The notes: generated by a model from the sequence alone, not told the origin. A stretch of DNA of 64,000 nt from Nocardiopsis sinuspersici (GCA_008638415.1 VWVT01000001.1:496001-560000), one strand, 5' to 3'. Shown: positions 17,601 to 26,045, counted from the stretch's first letter. Numbers and translations: made by a program.

Positions 17601-18695
17601 GTCACCGAGCTGCTACAGCGCGGCGGCGGGTTCGGCGTCCACGTGGTGGCGGGGATGCTGCGCTGGAACGACGTGCGCATCGCCGCCCAGTCCAACTTCG
17701 GGCAGAAGGTGGAGCTGCACCTGAACGACTCGTCGGACTCCACGATCGACCGCAAGCTGTCGGAGACGATCAGCGCGAAGGCCCCCGGCCGGATCCTCAC
17801 CGACGGCAAGCTGTTCGGCCAGGCCGCGCTGCCCCGGATCGACGGTGTGGCCGACAGCGACAACCTGGGCGAGGTCGTGGAGAAGGCCGTGCGGTCGGTG
17901 GACCGGTCCTGGAGGGGCAAGCGGGCCCCGAAGGTGCGGATCCTGCCGCACCGGCTGTCGGCCCGCGTCCTGCCCACGGCGGAGTCGGAGCCCAGGGCCG
18001 TGCCGATCGGCGTGGACGAGCGCGCCCTGGAGCCGGTGCTGCTCGACCTGTTCGAACGCGACCAGAACCTGCTGGTCATGGGCGACGGCGAGTGCGGCAA
18101 GACCAACCTGCTGCGGCTGGTCGCCGAGGGCCTGGTGGAGCGGTACTCCTCGGACGATGTCGTGTTCGCGGTGATGGACCCGCGCCGGACCCTGCGGGGC
18201 GTGGTGCCCGACGAGTACATGGGCGGGTACGCGAGCAGCCCGCGCGTGTGCGCGGGGCTGGCGGGCGGTGTGGCCAAGGAGGTGGAGGAGCGCCTGCCCG
18301 AGGACGGTGACGTCGACTCCCTGGAGCCGGGCTCGTTCAAGGGTCCGCGCATCGTGGTGCTCGCCGACGACTACGACGTGCTCACCACGGCGGGCCAGAA
18401 GCCGCTGGCGCCGTTCGTGCCGTTCGTGCCTAACGGCCGCGACATCGGCCTGCACTTCGTGGTGGCGCGCCGGGTGGCCGGTGCGGGACGCGGCATGTAC
18501 GACCCGCTGGTGCAGGCCATGCGCGAGATCGGCACGAGCGCCCTGGTGATGTCCGGCGACCGCAGCGAGGGCCAGCTGCTGCCCCGGGTGTACGCGGCCA
18601 ACCAGCCCGCCGGGCGCGGCAAGTGGGTGACCCGCGGAGGCTCCCCGCGGCTGGTCCAGACAGCGCTGCGCGAGCCCCGCGACGAGGAGGGGTGA
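14697..18695 (+). CDS. eccC: Type VII secretion ATPase EccC (fused EccCa/EccCb)
   Basis: 1332 aa FtsK/SpoIIIE-type motor that recognises and drives substrates through the ESX channel. Two N-terminal membrane helices (about residues 40-85, including LMTILPMVGMMASMTIMMVM). Three P-loop domains: GATGSGKS (490-497) with VLVDYKGG and VIIDEFGELL, GGPQSGKTT (843-851), and GDGECGKTN (1129-1137). All three keep the Walker A Lys. The length equals full-length single-chain EccC. ATG 14697-14699 was chosen with GAGAGGA upstream; the frame is open earlier but lacks a ribosome site. It belongs to the plus arm, whereas eccD is in the minus arm. Confidence 0.95.
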   Translation: MSLRVVHRPTRTVHPTPAREPHEVEAPPTLPDGNAQGSPLMTILPMVGMMASMTIMMVMRNPAFIALGGVILVVALLAALAMLFSRRGQVGRQRRNQRELYLQYLEELREELTGWEQRTRAHARLLDPPPEALYDVVRDPTRLWERRRRHRDFLRVRVGTGLTEGRPLRLAEQGTALTPTDPFMLSEAQAAIRRFASVPEMPLTLPLDMAGNVSLIGEREDVMRLVRALAAQFGAFHAPEDAGIAVSYPAENADDWSWLPWLPQVLDPQRREGGAAVRLIAPDPAELGGLLADELRSRTDFASEVRRGMGKREAYQMMRRLLVVHDTHGGVAAELVRPDDAVGPAELGVTVLHLVSRQVDEPGDVNVRVTVTGDQVRVEELRGADPVVTTGTVDDVSAATLTGLARMLAPLRLSPESVEETAQEGGSVDFPAMMGVQDPGAMDVQRLWAPRSERAFLRVPIGVDDMGRPVILDLKESAQLGMGPHGLCVGATGSGKSEMLRTLVLALAASHPPERVSMVLVDYKGGATFAPFEDMPHVAGVITNLEDDAALIERVHASLSGEVQRRQQVLRDAGNVANIGDYTYKREHDPSLPPLPHLLVIIDEFGELLTARPDFIELFLSIGRIGRSIGVHLLLSSQRIEGGKLRGLDTYLSYRLGLRTFSEEESRTVLNTPDAFHLPSLPGFGYLKVDTSVYQRFKAGYVSGPYRGPVAEEEPSEGTPSVRLYTAYNNDAEQSAGAAAESSGEDVPMPSRTMGPTLLDVMVGQFDRHGERTREIWLPPLPSETTLDQVAGEPEESDLGLRLPGTHEPMRVPLGLLDDAAKQWQGVWRLDLTASGGHAAVIGGPQSGKTTLLRTLVLSLALTHTPEQVAVYCLDLMGGGLQSLSVLPHVGGVAARTDAERVRRTVEELQGMLEHRQEVFRERGIDSVAQLRRMHARGEVPELASADVVFCVDGFGALRKDFEDIDPMVTELLQRGGGFGVHVVAGMLRWNDVRIAAQSNFGQKVELHLNDSSDSTIDRKLSETISAKAPGRILTDGKLFGQAALPRIDGVADSDNLGEVVEKAVRSVDRSWRGKRAPKVRILPHRLSARVLPTAESEPRAVPIGVDERALEPVLLDLFERDQNLLVMGDGECGKTNLLRLVAEGLVERYSSDDVVFAVMDPRRTLRGVVPDEYMGGYASSPRVCAGLAGGVAKEVEERLPEDGDVDSLEPGSFKGPRIVVLADDYDVLTTAGQKPLAPFVPFVPNGRDIGLHFVVARRVAGAGRGMYDPLVQAMREIGTSALVMSGDRSEGQLLPRVYAANQPAGRGKWVTRGGSPRLVQTALREPRDEEG

Positions 18696-18869
18696 CCGGC
18701 CCGCGGAGGGCGCCGGCCCGGACGGACGGAGCCCTCCGCGGAACCGGCGCCCCGGCAAACCGCCTCCGCCTCCGCGGCGCCGGACCGTACGTGTGCCGGG
18801 GTCCGTCCCCGCCCCTCCGCACTCTGGCGCCGTCGCCACGGCACGCCCCCGACGACACCGAGGAGCACC

Positions 18870-19544
18870 ATGCAGCCCCCGTACCCGCCCTCCGACCAGG
18901 GCGATCATCGGCCCTCCCCCGCCGCCTGGCCCCCCGGAACCCAGCCTCCGCCGGCGCCCCCGTACCCGACCCCCGGTCACCCCGCGCCCGCGTACCAGCA
19001 GGGCTACCACCCTCCGCCGCGGAACTGGCTCCCGCCGGTGATCACCGACCCGGGGCAGTGGAGCCCGGCCCGGCCGCAGGTCGGCCTCGCCGATCCGGGG
19101 ACGCGCTTCGTGGCACGGGCCATCGACACGGCCGCCCTCGTCCTCCTCTGGTTCCTCATGATGCTGCTGGGGACCTTCGTCAGTGTGGCCCTCGGCGGAG
19201 GCGAGATCGAGGGCGGCGCCTCGAACGTCTTCATGGTGTTCGCCGTCTTCAACTTCTTCCTGCTGCCCATCGTGGTGGAGTGGCTCCAGGTCCGTGTGTG
19301 GGGCCGGTCGATCGGCAAGATGCTGTTGGGGCTGTGGGTGGTGCGCTCCGACGGCGGCGGAAGGGTCACCGCCGGTCGCGCGCTGGTCCGCGCGCTGCTC
19401 TACGCGCCGGGGCACACCAACCTGGTCAACTGGCTCCTGCCGTGGTCGCTCACCAACGTCCTCTGGTCCCTGCGCGACAAGACGCTGCGGCAGTGCCTCC
19501 ACGACAAGGCGGCGGGAACCGTGGTCGTCCAGGCCCGCCGGTAG
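18870..19544 (+). CDS. RDD family membrane protein with Pro-rich N-terminus
   Basis: 224 aa. Residues 1-75 are Pro/Tyr-rich and probably cytoplasmic. From about residue 78 the RDD domain begins (DPGTRFVARAIDTAALVLL) with membrane segments near 85-110, 120-145 and a C-terminal hydrophobic stretch, plus the family motif RSIGKMLLGLWVV. RDD proteins are small membrane proteins of mostly unknown role and are common in secretion loci. ATG with GAGGAGCACC directly upstream. It follows eccC by 174 bp and may be co-transcribed. Confidence 0.85.
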   Translation: MQPPYPPSDQGDHRPSPAAWPPGTQPPPAPPYPTPGHPAPAYQQGYHPPPRNWLPPVITDPGQWSPARPQVGLADPGTRFVARAIDTAALVLLWFLMMLLGTFVSVALGGGEIEGGASNVFMVFAVFNFFLLPIVVEWLQVRVWGRSIGKMLLGLWVVRSDGGGRVTAGRALVRALLYAPGHTNLVNWLLPWSLTNVLWSLRDKTLRQCLHDKAAGTVVVQARR

Positions 19545-19637
19545 GGGCGCGGACGGTACGAGGGGCCCGGCCTCGGCGACGACCCGGACGGTTCCGCCGC
19601 GTGGACGCCGGGTTCCGTCTCTTGCTAGCTTCGCGAT

Positions 19638-20237
19638 ATGACGCGATTCGTGGGATTCCTCATCGGCGCGGGCTTCGGCCTGGCCTTCGTCCTCGCCAAC
19701 TCCGGACCGCCGCTCGACCCCACCGCCGCCCTTGTGCTGCGGGTCCTCGCGGTCGCGGCGCTCCTCGCGGTCATCGCGCTGGTCGTGGCCCTCGGCCGCA
19801 GGTCCTCCGGACCGGTCCCCGGCTCCGGTTCCGCCGCGGAATCCGCCCAGGAGGGGCCCGGGATGCGGTTCGGCCCCTTCTACGGCGTGGTCGTGGCCCT
19901 GGAGGCCGTCCTGCTGTTCGGAGGCATCCAGGTGCTGCGCGCCCTGGACGCGCCCGTGCAGGCCAACGTCGCCTGGATCGCCCTCACCGTCGGACTGCAC
20001 TTCCTCCCGCTGGCCTGGTACTGGCGGACCCGCTCGATCCTGGGCGCCGCCGTCTACCTGACGGTGCTCGGTGCCGTCGGCCTGGCGATGGCGTTCACCG
20101 GGCACGCGGACCGGGTGCCCCTGGTCAGTGGCGTGGCCAGCGGGGCCGGCATCCTGACCGGCATCCTGGTGTCGCTCGTCCTCATGAACAAAGCCGCCGG
20201 CGCCTCCGCCGACGTGTCGCCGGCGCGCCCGTCATAG
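19638..20237 (+). CDS. Membrane protein of unknown function
   Basis: 199 aa with about six hydrophobic segments: residues 3-22, 29-50, 78-95, 105-122, 128-145 and 165-185. A short polar loop lies around 55-75. I do not recognise the family. No Shine-Dalgarno sequence precedes ATG 19638-19640. A -10-like TAGCTT (19626-19631) lies 6 nt upstream, so a leaderless transcript is plausible. It converges with the acetyltransferase gene that ends at 20268. Confidence 0.6.
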   Translation: MTRFVGFLIGAGFGLAFVLANSGPPLDPTAALVLRVLAVAALLAVIALVVALGRRSSGPVPGSGSAAESAQEGPGMRFGPFYGVVVALEAVLLFGGIQVLRALDAPVQANVAWIALTVGLHFLPLAWYWRTRSILGAAVYLTVLGAVGLAMAFTGHADRVPLVSGVASGAGILTGILVSLVLMNKAAGASADVSPARPS

Positions 20238-20267
20238 GCGTGCGGCGCCGCCGGCCGCGGCGGACCG

Positions 20268-20927
20268 CTACTCCCGCGAGGCCCCGTCCAGCCCGAGGAG
20301 CGGCAGGCACGGCTCCAGACCCGTCACGGTGACCGAAGCGGTGCGGTGTGCCTCCCAGCCCTCCCTGGTCAGCCGGTAGCGGTTCTGCACCACCCGCTTC
20401 CCGCGGACTTCGACCAGGTCGATCCCGTCCCTCTGGTACCCCAGGCGTTCGCAGACCCTCTCCGAGACCCGGTTGCCCTCGTTCACCGTCGACACGGCGG
20501 CCACTGCGCCCAGCTCCGCGAAGGCCAGGTGCAGCACGGCCGCCCGCATCTCGGTGCCGACCCCCCTGCCCTGGTGGGCCCTTCCCAGCCACGAGCCGGT
20601 GCCCACCTGCCGGACGACCGCGAAGTCGCGCGCCCTCATGTCCTGGACGCCCACCACGGCGCCCTCGTGGACCACCACCAGGTTGAGGTTCCAGTCCTTC
20701 GGCGTCCACGAGGCCATCCGCCCCAGGTTGTGCTGCACCACGCCCAGCGCGAGTCTGTCCGGCGGCTGGTCGGTCCAGGGCACGGAGAACGGCATCGTGT
20801 CCGGGTCGTGGACGCCCTGCATCGCGGCCTCCGCCAACTGGCCGAGGTCGTCGAAGGACGGGATCCGCAGTTCGAGGCGCGGTGTGCGCAGCCGCAGCCC
20901 AAGCAGCGGGAAGTGGTCGGTGATCAT
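20268..20927 (-). CDS. GNAT family N-acetyltransferase
   Basis: 219 aa, acetyl-CoA-dependent transferase resembling the RimJ/RimL branch. Seen: entry LRLRTPRLELRIPSFDDL, strand VVGVQDMRARDF, and the acetyl-CoA loop WLGRAHQGRGVGTEMRAAVL with QGRGVG as the pyrophosphate-binding motif, then NEGNRVSERVCERLGY. ATG 20925-20927 was chosen as it begins the first strand. Substrate cannot be told. Monocistronic; convergent with the membrane protein gene to its left. Confidence 0.85.
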   Translation of the reverse strand: MITDHFPLLGLRLRTPRLELRIPSFDDLGQLAEAAMQGVHDPDTMPFSVPWTDQPPDRLALGVVQHNLGRMASWTPKDWNLNLVVVHEGAVVGVQDMRARDFAVVRQVGTGSWLGRAHQGRGVGTEMRAAVLHLAFAELGAVAAVSTVNEGNRVSERVCERLGYQRDGIDLVEVRGKRVVQNRYRLTREGWEAHRTASVTVTGLEPCLPLLGLDGASRE

Positions 20928-21069
20928 GCGACGATTCTCCGGAATCCGTCCCCGCGGTGCCATCCGGTTTTCCGCCCCGGCTCGGCGCCCGCACCGTGTC
21001 GCCGCGCCGCGCGCCTCGCGAGCGCGGCCGGACCACCCTGACCGGGCCACCCCGCCCGGTCCGTTCCGC

Positions 21070-21660
21070 TCAGGCCATCCCGCGCAGTTCCACCAACAGC
21101 TCGGCCAGGGCCTCGGACGCCTCCTCCGGAGCCGCCTCGCGCACACTCCAGCCGCGCAGCCCCGCCAGGCGCGCCACGTGGCCCAGGCCGGGATCGGTGA
21201 GCAGGTAACCGCACGGGGCGTCCGGCCAGTCGGCGGCCATCGGCAGCGGCTCGGTCCGGTAGCCGGGCGGCTCGTCCGCGGACACCGCCTCCGGATCCGC
21301 GTTCTCGGGGCTCTGGGACTTCGCTATGTCCACGCGGGTGGGGCTGCCCGGCTGGGGCAGGAACGCGTCCACCAGCACGTAGCCGAACACGGGCCGGTGC
21401 GCCGACCTCTGGGCCGCGCCGACCGCTCCCAGCAGCGGTCCCGCGCCGCCCTCGGCCACGAGCGCGGTCGGGGCGTCGGGTGCGACCAGGCGGTTGACCT
21501 CCAGGCTGGCACGGGCGACGTAGCGGGCCGCGTGCGGCGGGTGCTCGTCACCGCCCACCTCGGGGCTGACGGGGGTGAGCCCGTGCTCGGGGAGTCGGTC
21601 GGCCAGGCCGGGAAGCCGCGTGGGGAGGCCGAGGGTCGGGGGAAGCAGGACGGCGATCAC
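21070..21660 (-). CDS. Alpha/beta-hydrolase-like protein without the nucleophile Ser
   Basis: 196 aa, GTG start overlapping the cutA stop (GTGA, 21657-21660), so translationally coupled to cutA. The layout VIAVLLPPTLGLP ... PTALVAEGGAGPLLGAV ... VFGYVLVDAFLPQPG resembles small alpha/beta hydrolases where the middle motif normally reads GHSGAGPLLP. Here the Ser position is Gly (AEGGAG), so classic serine hydrolase activity is not expected. Function unknown; a binding or degenerate role is possible. Confidence 0.55.
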   Translation of the reverse strand: MIAVLLPPTLGLPTRLPGLADRLPEHGLTPVSPEVGGDEHPPHAARYVARASLEVNRLVAPDAPTALVAEGGAGPLLGAVGAAQRSAHRPVFGYVLVDAFLPQPGSPTRVDIAKSQSPENADPEAVSADEPPGYRTEPLPMAADWPDAPCGYLLTDPGLGHVARLAGLRGWSVREAAPEEASEALAELLVELRGMA

Positions 21661-21998
21661 GCGGAGGTGCCTCCCCGCGTCTCCTCGCGCACCCACTCCA
21701 GGTAGGAGGAACCGCCTCCGGTGACGGACACGGCGACGACCTCGGGGACGTCGTAGGGGTGGACGCCGTTGATGTGCGCGGTGAGGTCGTCCAGCCGGTC
21801 GGCGGCGGTCTTGATCACCACCATCCACTCCTCGTCGGCCTGGATCCGGTCCTCCCAGCGGTAGAAGCTGGTGATCGGCCCGCTCACCTGGGCGCAGGCC
21901 GCCAGGCGGTGTTCGACCACCGACCGCGCCACCCGTTCGGCGCCGTCCCTGCTGTCGACGGTGGTCTCGACCCGAACGGTGTTCGCGGACTGTGGCAT
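21657..21998 (-). CDS. cutA: Divalent-cation tolerance protein CutA
   Basis: 113 aa, the usual size for the ferredoxin-fold trimer CutA1. Characteristic blocks: HRLAACAQVSGPITSFYRWEDRI, EEWMVVIKT, and HPYDVPEVVAVSV. Linked to copper tolerance in E. coli, although its real role is unsettled and it resembles PII-like proteins. ATG 21996-21998. Divergent from pyrE with only 65 bp between the two starts. Confidence 0.93.
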   Translation of the reverse strand: MPQSANTVRVETTVDSRDGAERVARSVVEHRLAACAQVSGPITSFYRWEDRIQADEEWMVVIKTAADRLDDLTAHINGVHPYDVPEVVAVSVTGGGSSYLEWVREETRGGTSA

Positions 21999-22063
21999 GG
22001 CCGTCCCTCCGACCGGGTGCCGCGGTGCCTTCCGTACCACCCGGTGTCCTAGGCTCACTGATC

Positions 22064-22597
22064 ATGAGCGAACGTGATGAACTCCTGCGTCAGATCAACG
22101 ATAAGGCGGTCGTGCGGGGGAAGGTGACCCTGTCCTCGGGCATGGAGGCCGACTACTACGTCGACCTGCGCCGGGTCACCCTGGACGGGGAGGCCGCGCC
22201 GCTGGTCGGCTCGGTCATGCTGGACAACGTCGCGGACCTGGAGTTCGACGCGGTGGGCGGTCTGACGCTGGGCGCGGACCCGGTGGCCACCGCCATGCTG
22301 CACGCCGCGCACGCACGCGGGCGCAGGCTCGACGCCTTCGTGGTGCGCAAGGCCGGCAAGGCGCACGGCCTGCAGAAGCGGATCGAGGGAGCCGACGTGC
22401 GGGGGCGGCGCGTCCTGGCCCTGGAGGACACCTCGACCACGGGCGGCTCGGTGCTGACCGCGGTGGAGGCGCTGCGCGAGGCGGGCGCCGAGGTGGTGGC
22501 GGTCGCGCTGATCCTGGACCGGGGCGCGCGTGGGCGGATCACCGAGGAGGGCCTGGAGTACCGGGCGGTGTACGGGGTGTCCGACCTGGACGTCTAG
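22064..22597 (+). CDS. pyrE: Orotate phosphoribosyltransferase
   Basis: 177 aa. Transfers the phosphoribosyl group from PRPP to orotate, giving OMP in pyrimidine synthesis. The PRPP-binding motif is VLALEDTSTTGGSVLTAVEAL (about residues 118-138), with the flexible catalytic loop VVRKAGKAHGLQKRIEG before it and SSGMEADYYVDLR near the start. ATG 22064-22066 was chosen. There is no Shine-Dalgarno; TAGGCT (22050-22055) lies 8 nt upstream, which suggests a leaderless mRNA. Confidence 0.95.
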   Translation: MSERDELLRQINDKAVVRGKVTLSSGMEADYYVDLRRVTLDGEAAPLVGSVMLDNVADLEFDAVGGLTLGADPVATAMLHAAHARGRRLDAFVVRKAGKAHGLQKRIEGADVRGRRVLALEDTSTTGGSVLTAVEALREAGAEVVAVALILDRGARGRITEEGLEYRAVYGVSDLDV

Positions 22598-22642
22598 GAG
22601 GTCCGGGCGAGGAGGAGGGCGCCGTCGGCCGGTCGGCGGTGC

Positions 22643-22671
22643 CCTGTCCCTCGTGTTCGTGTCGGGACAGG
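22643..22671. terminator. Bidirectional terminator between convergent genes
   Basis: Arms CCTGTCCC (22643-22650) and GGGACAGG (22664-22671) in the gap between pyrE (plus) and the next minus-strand gene. Confidence 0.55.
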
Positions 22672-22749
22672 AGGCGCCCCGGCGGTGGCGGGCCCACTGG
22701 CTCCGCCCCGTCGACGGTCGGTGCGTACCGTTCCGTGCCCGGGCGTCGT

Positions 22750-23193
22750 CTAGCCGTCGATCGTGAAGCTGTAGTCCGCGCTCTCGTCGGAGATGTCGCG
22801 CTGTTCGCCGTTGACGAAGACCTCGACGGCCGAGGGGTCACCGATGGTGACCTCCAGGCCCTGTTCCGCACGGTTGTAGTCGACCGACTGGCCCTGGCTC
22901 ATCTCCTGGTCCATCAGGACGTCGCCACCGGGAATGCGGACGAAGACCTCGCTGGACTCACCGATGACACGGATGTACAGGACACCCATGTCCTCCGGCT
23001 GCTCGCCCTCCGATGCCGCACCGGAGGCGTTGGCACTCACGTCGGTGCCTGGAAGCGAGCGGTACAAGAAAAATCCGCCGAGGGCCAAAAGCGTCACCAG
23101 GAGCACGACGGCCCCGACGATGGCCATCACCTGGCCAACGCCGCGAGGATCATTCCTATGCCTTCCCACGGCGTTGAATGTAGCGCGTATCAC
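22750..23193 (-). CDS. Membrane-anchored DUF4115-like protein
   Basis: About 147 aa: a membrane helix (QVMAIVGAVVLLVTLLALGG) followed by an acidic linker and an extracytoplasmic beta-rich domain (VLYIRVIGESSEVFVRIPGG ... LEVTIGDPSAVEVFVNGEQRD). This resembles the C-terminal domain of RodZ-type proteins (DUF4115). The helix-turn-helix part found in RodZ is missing. Start uncertain: GTG 23191-23193 is used here, while ATG 23125-23127, at the membrane helix, is the alternative. Role unknown; RodZ relatives act in cell shape. Confidence 0.6.
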   Translation of the reverse strand: MIRATFNAVGRHRNDPRGVGQVMAIVGAVVLLVTLLALGGFFLYRSLPGTDVSANASGAASEGEQPEDMGVLYIRVIGESSEVFVRIPGGDVLMDQEMSQGQSVDYNRAEQGLEVTIGDPSAVEVFVNGEQRDISDESADYSFTIDG

Positions 23194-23535
23194 GGCAAAA
23201 AGCGACAGCAGTCGCCTGGAAGCCCAGGACTCCCCACAATTCGTCCGCAAAGAGAACAGAGGGCCCACAAACCGTCGCTCCGGGTACACGGAGCCGGTCG
23301 TCTCGGCCCCGTCGGCCGCGCACGTGCCGACAACCCCGGGCAATCTGGTCTAGACCTTTTCAAGGGCTCCGGGTATTCGGGATACTTGGGTGACACCTGG
23401 TGGACACGTCCGGACCCACGGCCCCCCGAGGGCCACCCCCCGGAGTCCGGGCACCACCGGGGCAACGCACGGGGGGTGCCGTCGGCCCAGGTCCGGCGGC
23501 CGCTCGCTCCAGGCCGAATCCAGGGAGAGTCAAGC
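23194..23535. other. Intergenic region upstream of the aldolase gene
   Basis: About 340 bp with the divergent promoters of the DUF4115-like and aldolase genes. No gene seen; no clear consensus promoter could be assigned. Confidence 0.4.
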
Positions 23536-24558
23536 ATGCCCATCGCCAGCCCCGAGGTCTACACCGAGATGCTGAGCCGCGCGAAGTCCGAGGGCTTCGC
23601 CTACCCGGCGATCAACGTGACCTCCAGCCAGACGCTGCACGCCGCTCTACGCGGCTTCGCCGAGGCCGAAAGCGACGGCATCGTCCAGATTTCCACCGGC
23701 GGCGCGGAGTTCCTGTCCGGCGCCACCGTCAAGGACATGGTCACCGGATCGGTCGCCTTCGCCGAGTTCGCCCGCGTGGTGGCCGACAAGTACCCGGTGA
23801 ACATCGCCCTCCACACCGACCACTGCCCGAAGAACAAGCTCGACGGCTTCGTCCGCCCGCTGCTGGAGATCTCCAAGGAGCGCGTGGCCAAGGGCCAGGA
23901 GCCGCTGTTCCAGTCCCACATGTGGGACGGCTCGGCCGTCGAACTGGAGGAGAACCTCGAGATCGCCGAGGAACTGCTGGCCTCCTCCAAGGCCGCCCGC
24001 ACGATCCTGGAGATCGAGGTCGGCGTCGTCGGCGGTGAGGAGGACGGCATCGTCGGCGAGATCAACGAGAAGCTGTACACCACGCCCAACGACGCCCTGC
24101 GCACCGCCGAGGTGCTGGGCCTGGGCGAGAAGGGCTACTACATGACGGCCCTGACCTTCGGCAACGTGCACGGCTCCTACAAGCCGGGCTTCGTGAAGCT
24201 GCGCCCGGAGGTGCTCAAGAACGCCCAGGAGGCCGTCGCCGAGAAGTACGGCAGGGCCAAGGCGTTCGACTTCGTGTTCCACGGCGGCTCCGGCTCCACC
24301 ATGGAGGAGATCCAGGAGGCCATCGGATACGGCGTGGTGAAGATGAACGTCGACACCGACACGCAGTACGCGTACACCCGCCCCGTGGTCGACCACATCA
24401 TGAAGAACTACGACGGCGTGCTGAAGATCGACGGCGAGATCGGCAACAAGAAGGCCTACGACCCGCGCGCCTACGGCAAGGTCGCCGAGGCCGGCATGGC
24501 CGCCCGCGTGGTGGAGGCCGCCCAGCACCTGAAGTCGGCCGGCAACAAGATGAAGTAG
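23536..24558 (+). CDS. fbaA: Class II fructose-bisphosphate aldolase
   Basis: 340 aa zinc enzyme splitting fructose 1,6-bisphosphate into DHAP and glyceraldehyde 3-phosphate, for glycolysis and gluconeogenesis. Seen: zinc-site HTDHCPKNK (about residues 95-103), VGGEEDG, the zinc/phosphate motif TFGNVHGSYKPG, FHGGSGSTMEEI, and phosphate-binding NVDTDTQYAYTRP. ATG 23536-23538 with AGGGAGAG upstream, and MPIASPEVYTEML is the usual actinobacterial start. The frame remains open upstream but without a ribosome site. Followed by a strong terminator hairpin. Confidence 0.97.
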   Translation: MPIASPEVYTEMLSRAKSEGFAYPAINVTSSQTLHAALRGFAEAESDGIVQISTGGAEFLSGATVKDMVTGSVAFAEFARVVADKYPVNIALHTDHCPKNKLDGFVRPLLEISKERVAKGQEPLFQSHMWDGSAVELEENLEIAEELLASSKAARTILEIEVGVVGGEEDGIVGEINEKLYTTPNDALRTAEVLGLGEKGYYMTALTFGNVHGSYKPGFVKLRPEVLKNAQEAVAEKYGRAKAFDFVFHGGSGSTMEEIQEAIGYGVVKMNVDTDTQYAYTRPVVDHIMKNYDGVLKIDGEIGNKKAYDPRAYGKVAEAGMAARVVEAAQHLKSAGNKMK

Positions 24559-24586
24559 TCACACGCTCCCACCACGGTTCGTGATA

Positions 24587-24616
24587 GGTGCCCGGCGGCC
24601 TCGGCCGCCGGGCACC
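24587..24616 (+). terminator. Terminator of the aldolase gene
   Basis: Perfect 12-bp stem (24587-24598 with 24605-24616) with a 6-nt loop, 28 bp after the stop. No U-tract. Confidence 0.8.
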
Positions 24617-24815
24617 TCGCGTTCGTCGGGCGCCCTGCTCCGCCGGGCATCCCGCCTTTCCGCGCACCGCACCGGCGTACTCTGCCTACAAATCACATCG
24701 AAATACCCGAAATCACATTCTCCTCTTTTCCACAGCCTCCACATCCTCGCTTCCCCGAGGGGCATCCGGGAATTACTCTGAAAGCCCACACCCCCTCGAA
24801 GTGGAATGAGGAGAA

Positions 24816-25226
24816 TTGAAAGACAAGAATCGCGCTGTCCGAATCCTCGCGGCCTGGATACTCGCCGCGGGTGCCGTGCTCGTCGGCACGTCGGCGGCCG
24901 GGACGGCGTGGGCCGGAGGCGAAGCCGTGGCCGAACGCTCGTCCTACTTGTGCGGCCTCGGCGCCAGCACTCCCGCCACCTCGGGGAACACCATCTCCGG
25001 AATCGGATCCCGCACGGGGTGCGGCGGCACCGTGACCCTCACCGTCCAGGTGCGCAAGCACCGCCCCGCCTGGCCCGACAAGGTCGTGGCCGAGGCCAGC
25101 CGTACCGGTTTCCGAAACAGCAGCTTCTCGGCCGACGGAAGGTGCGACGGCAACGGCACCTATTTCACCGAGACGCGGAGCTCGTCCGGAAACAAACTGG
25201 CTTCCGGGCGCGCCAATCGATGCTGA
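24816..25226 (+). CDS. Small secreted protein with four cysteines
   Basis: 136 aa precursor. Residues 1-33 form a clear Sec signal (basic start, AAWILAAGAVLVGTSAAG, then cleavage near TAWA|GG). The mature part of about 100 aa has Cys at 46, 69, 109 and 136, consistent with two disulfides, and Ser/Gly/Thr-rich loops. I do not recognise the family. TTG start with GAGGAG two bases upstream (tight but usable); no other start fits. The preceding 200 bp are AT-richer than the surroundings. It lies just ahead of an ABC transporter operon, which suggests export, immunity or signalling, but nothing in the sequence proves a link. Confidence 0.6.
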   Translation: MKDKNRAVRILAAWILAAGAVLVGTSAAGTAWAGGEAVAERSSYLCGLGASTPATSGNTISGIGSRTGCGGTVTLTVQVRKHRPAWPDKVVAEASRTGFRNSSFSADGRCDGNGTYFTETRSSSGNKLASGRANRC

Positions 25227-25283
25227 CCGAAACAGAACACACGCATTCCCGTGCGGATGCGGCGAGTGGGAACAGGCGAGGCC

Positions 25284-26045
25284 ATGCGCATCACCGCTGA
25301 GGACCTGGAGTTCGTCCGTCCCGGACGGAGAAAGGTGCTGGACGGTCTCACCTGGACCGTGGAGCCCGGTGTCACCGGGCTCCTCGGTCCCAACGGCTCG
25401 GGCAAGACCACGTTCCTCTCACTCGTCGTGACGCTGCTCCCGGTACGGAAGGGGCGCCTGCTTCTCGGCGACCACGACCTGTCCACCGCGGTCGGCCGCT
25501 CCGGGGCACGGCGGATGCTGGGATTCGTCCCCCAGCGCTTCACCCTGGCCGGGGAGCTGACCGTGACGGACACGGTCGCCTACGCCGCGTGGGTGCACGG
25601 GCTGGCCCGGCGCGAGTGCGGGCGCGCGGCCGAACGGGCGCTGGACCTGGTCGCTCTGAGCGACCTCGCCGACCTGCGCACGCGCGTCCTGTCCGGAGGG
25701 CAGCGCCAGCGGGTCGGCATCGCCGCCGCGCTCGCCCACGATCCCCGGGTCCTGGTCCTGGACGAGCCCACCGCCGGACTCGACCCCGGGCAGCGGCTGC
25801 GCGTCCGGGAGGTCGTCGCACGGCTGGGACAGGACCGGACCGTCCTGGTCTCGACCCACCTGATCGAGGACGTCGCGCACCTGTGCACCACGGTCGGTGT
25901 CCTCGCGGGCGGACGGATCGAGTTCCACGGCACCTTCCCCGAACTGGAGGCGCTGGTCGAGGACACTTCCGGCGAAAGCGCCTACGGCTCCGGGTTCGAG
26001 CGGGCCTACGACCGGTTGATCGAGCGGATCGGGGAGCGCGCGTGA
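25284..26045 (+). CDS. ABC transporter ATP-binding protein
   Basis: 253 aa ATPase with all motifs: Walker A GPNGSGKTT, Q-loop FVPQRF, signature LSGGQRQRVG, Walker B VLVLDEPTAGLDP, and switch VSTHLIED. It resembles ATPases of small multidrug or bacteriocin-immunity-type exporters. ATG 25284-25286 was chosen; 25251 is an alternative. Its stop overlaps the next gene's GTG (GTGA at 26042-26045), so the permease is translationally coupled. Confidence 0.9.
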   Translation: MRITAEDLEFVRPGRRKVLDGLTWTVEPGVTGLLGPNGSGKTTFLSLVVTLLPVRKGRLLLGDHDLSTAVGRSGARRMLGFVPQRFTLAGELTVTDTVAYAAWVHGLARRECGRAAERALDLVALSDLADLRTRVLSGGQRQRVGIAAALAHDPRVLVLDEPTAGLDPGQRLRVREVVARLGQDRTVLVSTHLIEDVAHLCTTVGVLAGGRIEFHGTFPELEALVEDTSGESAYGSGFERAYDRLIERIGERA

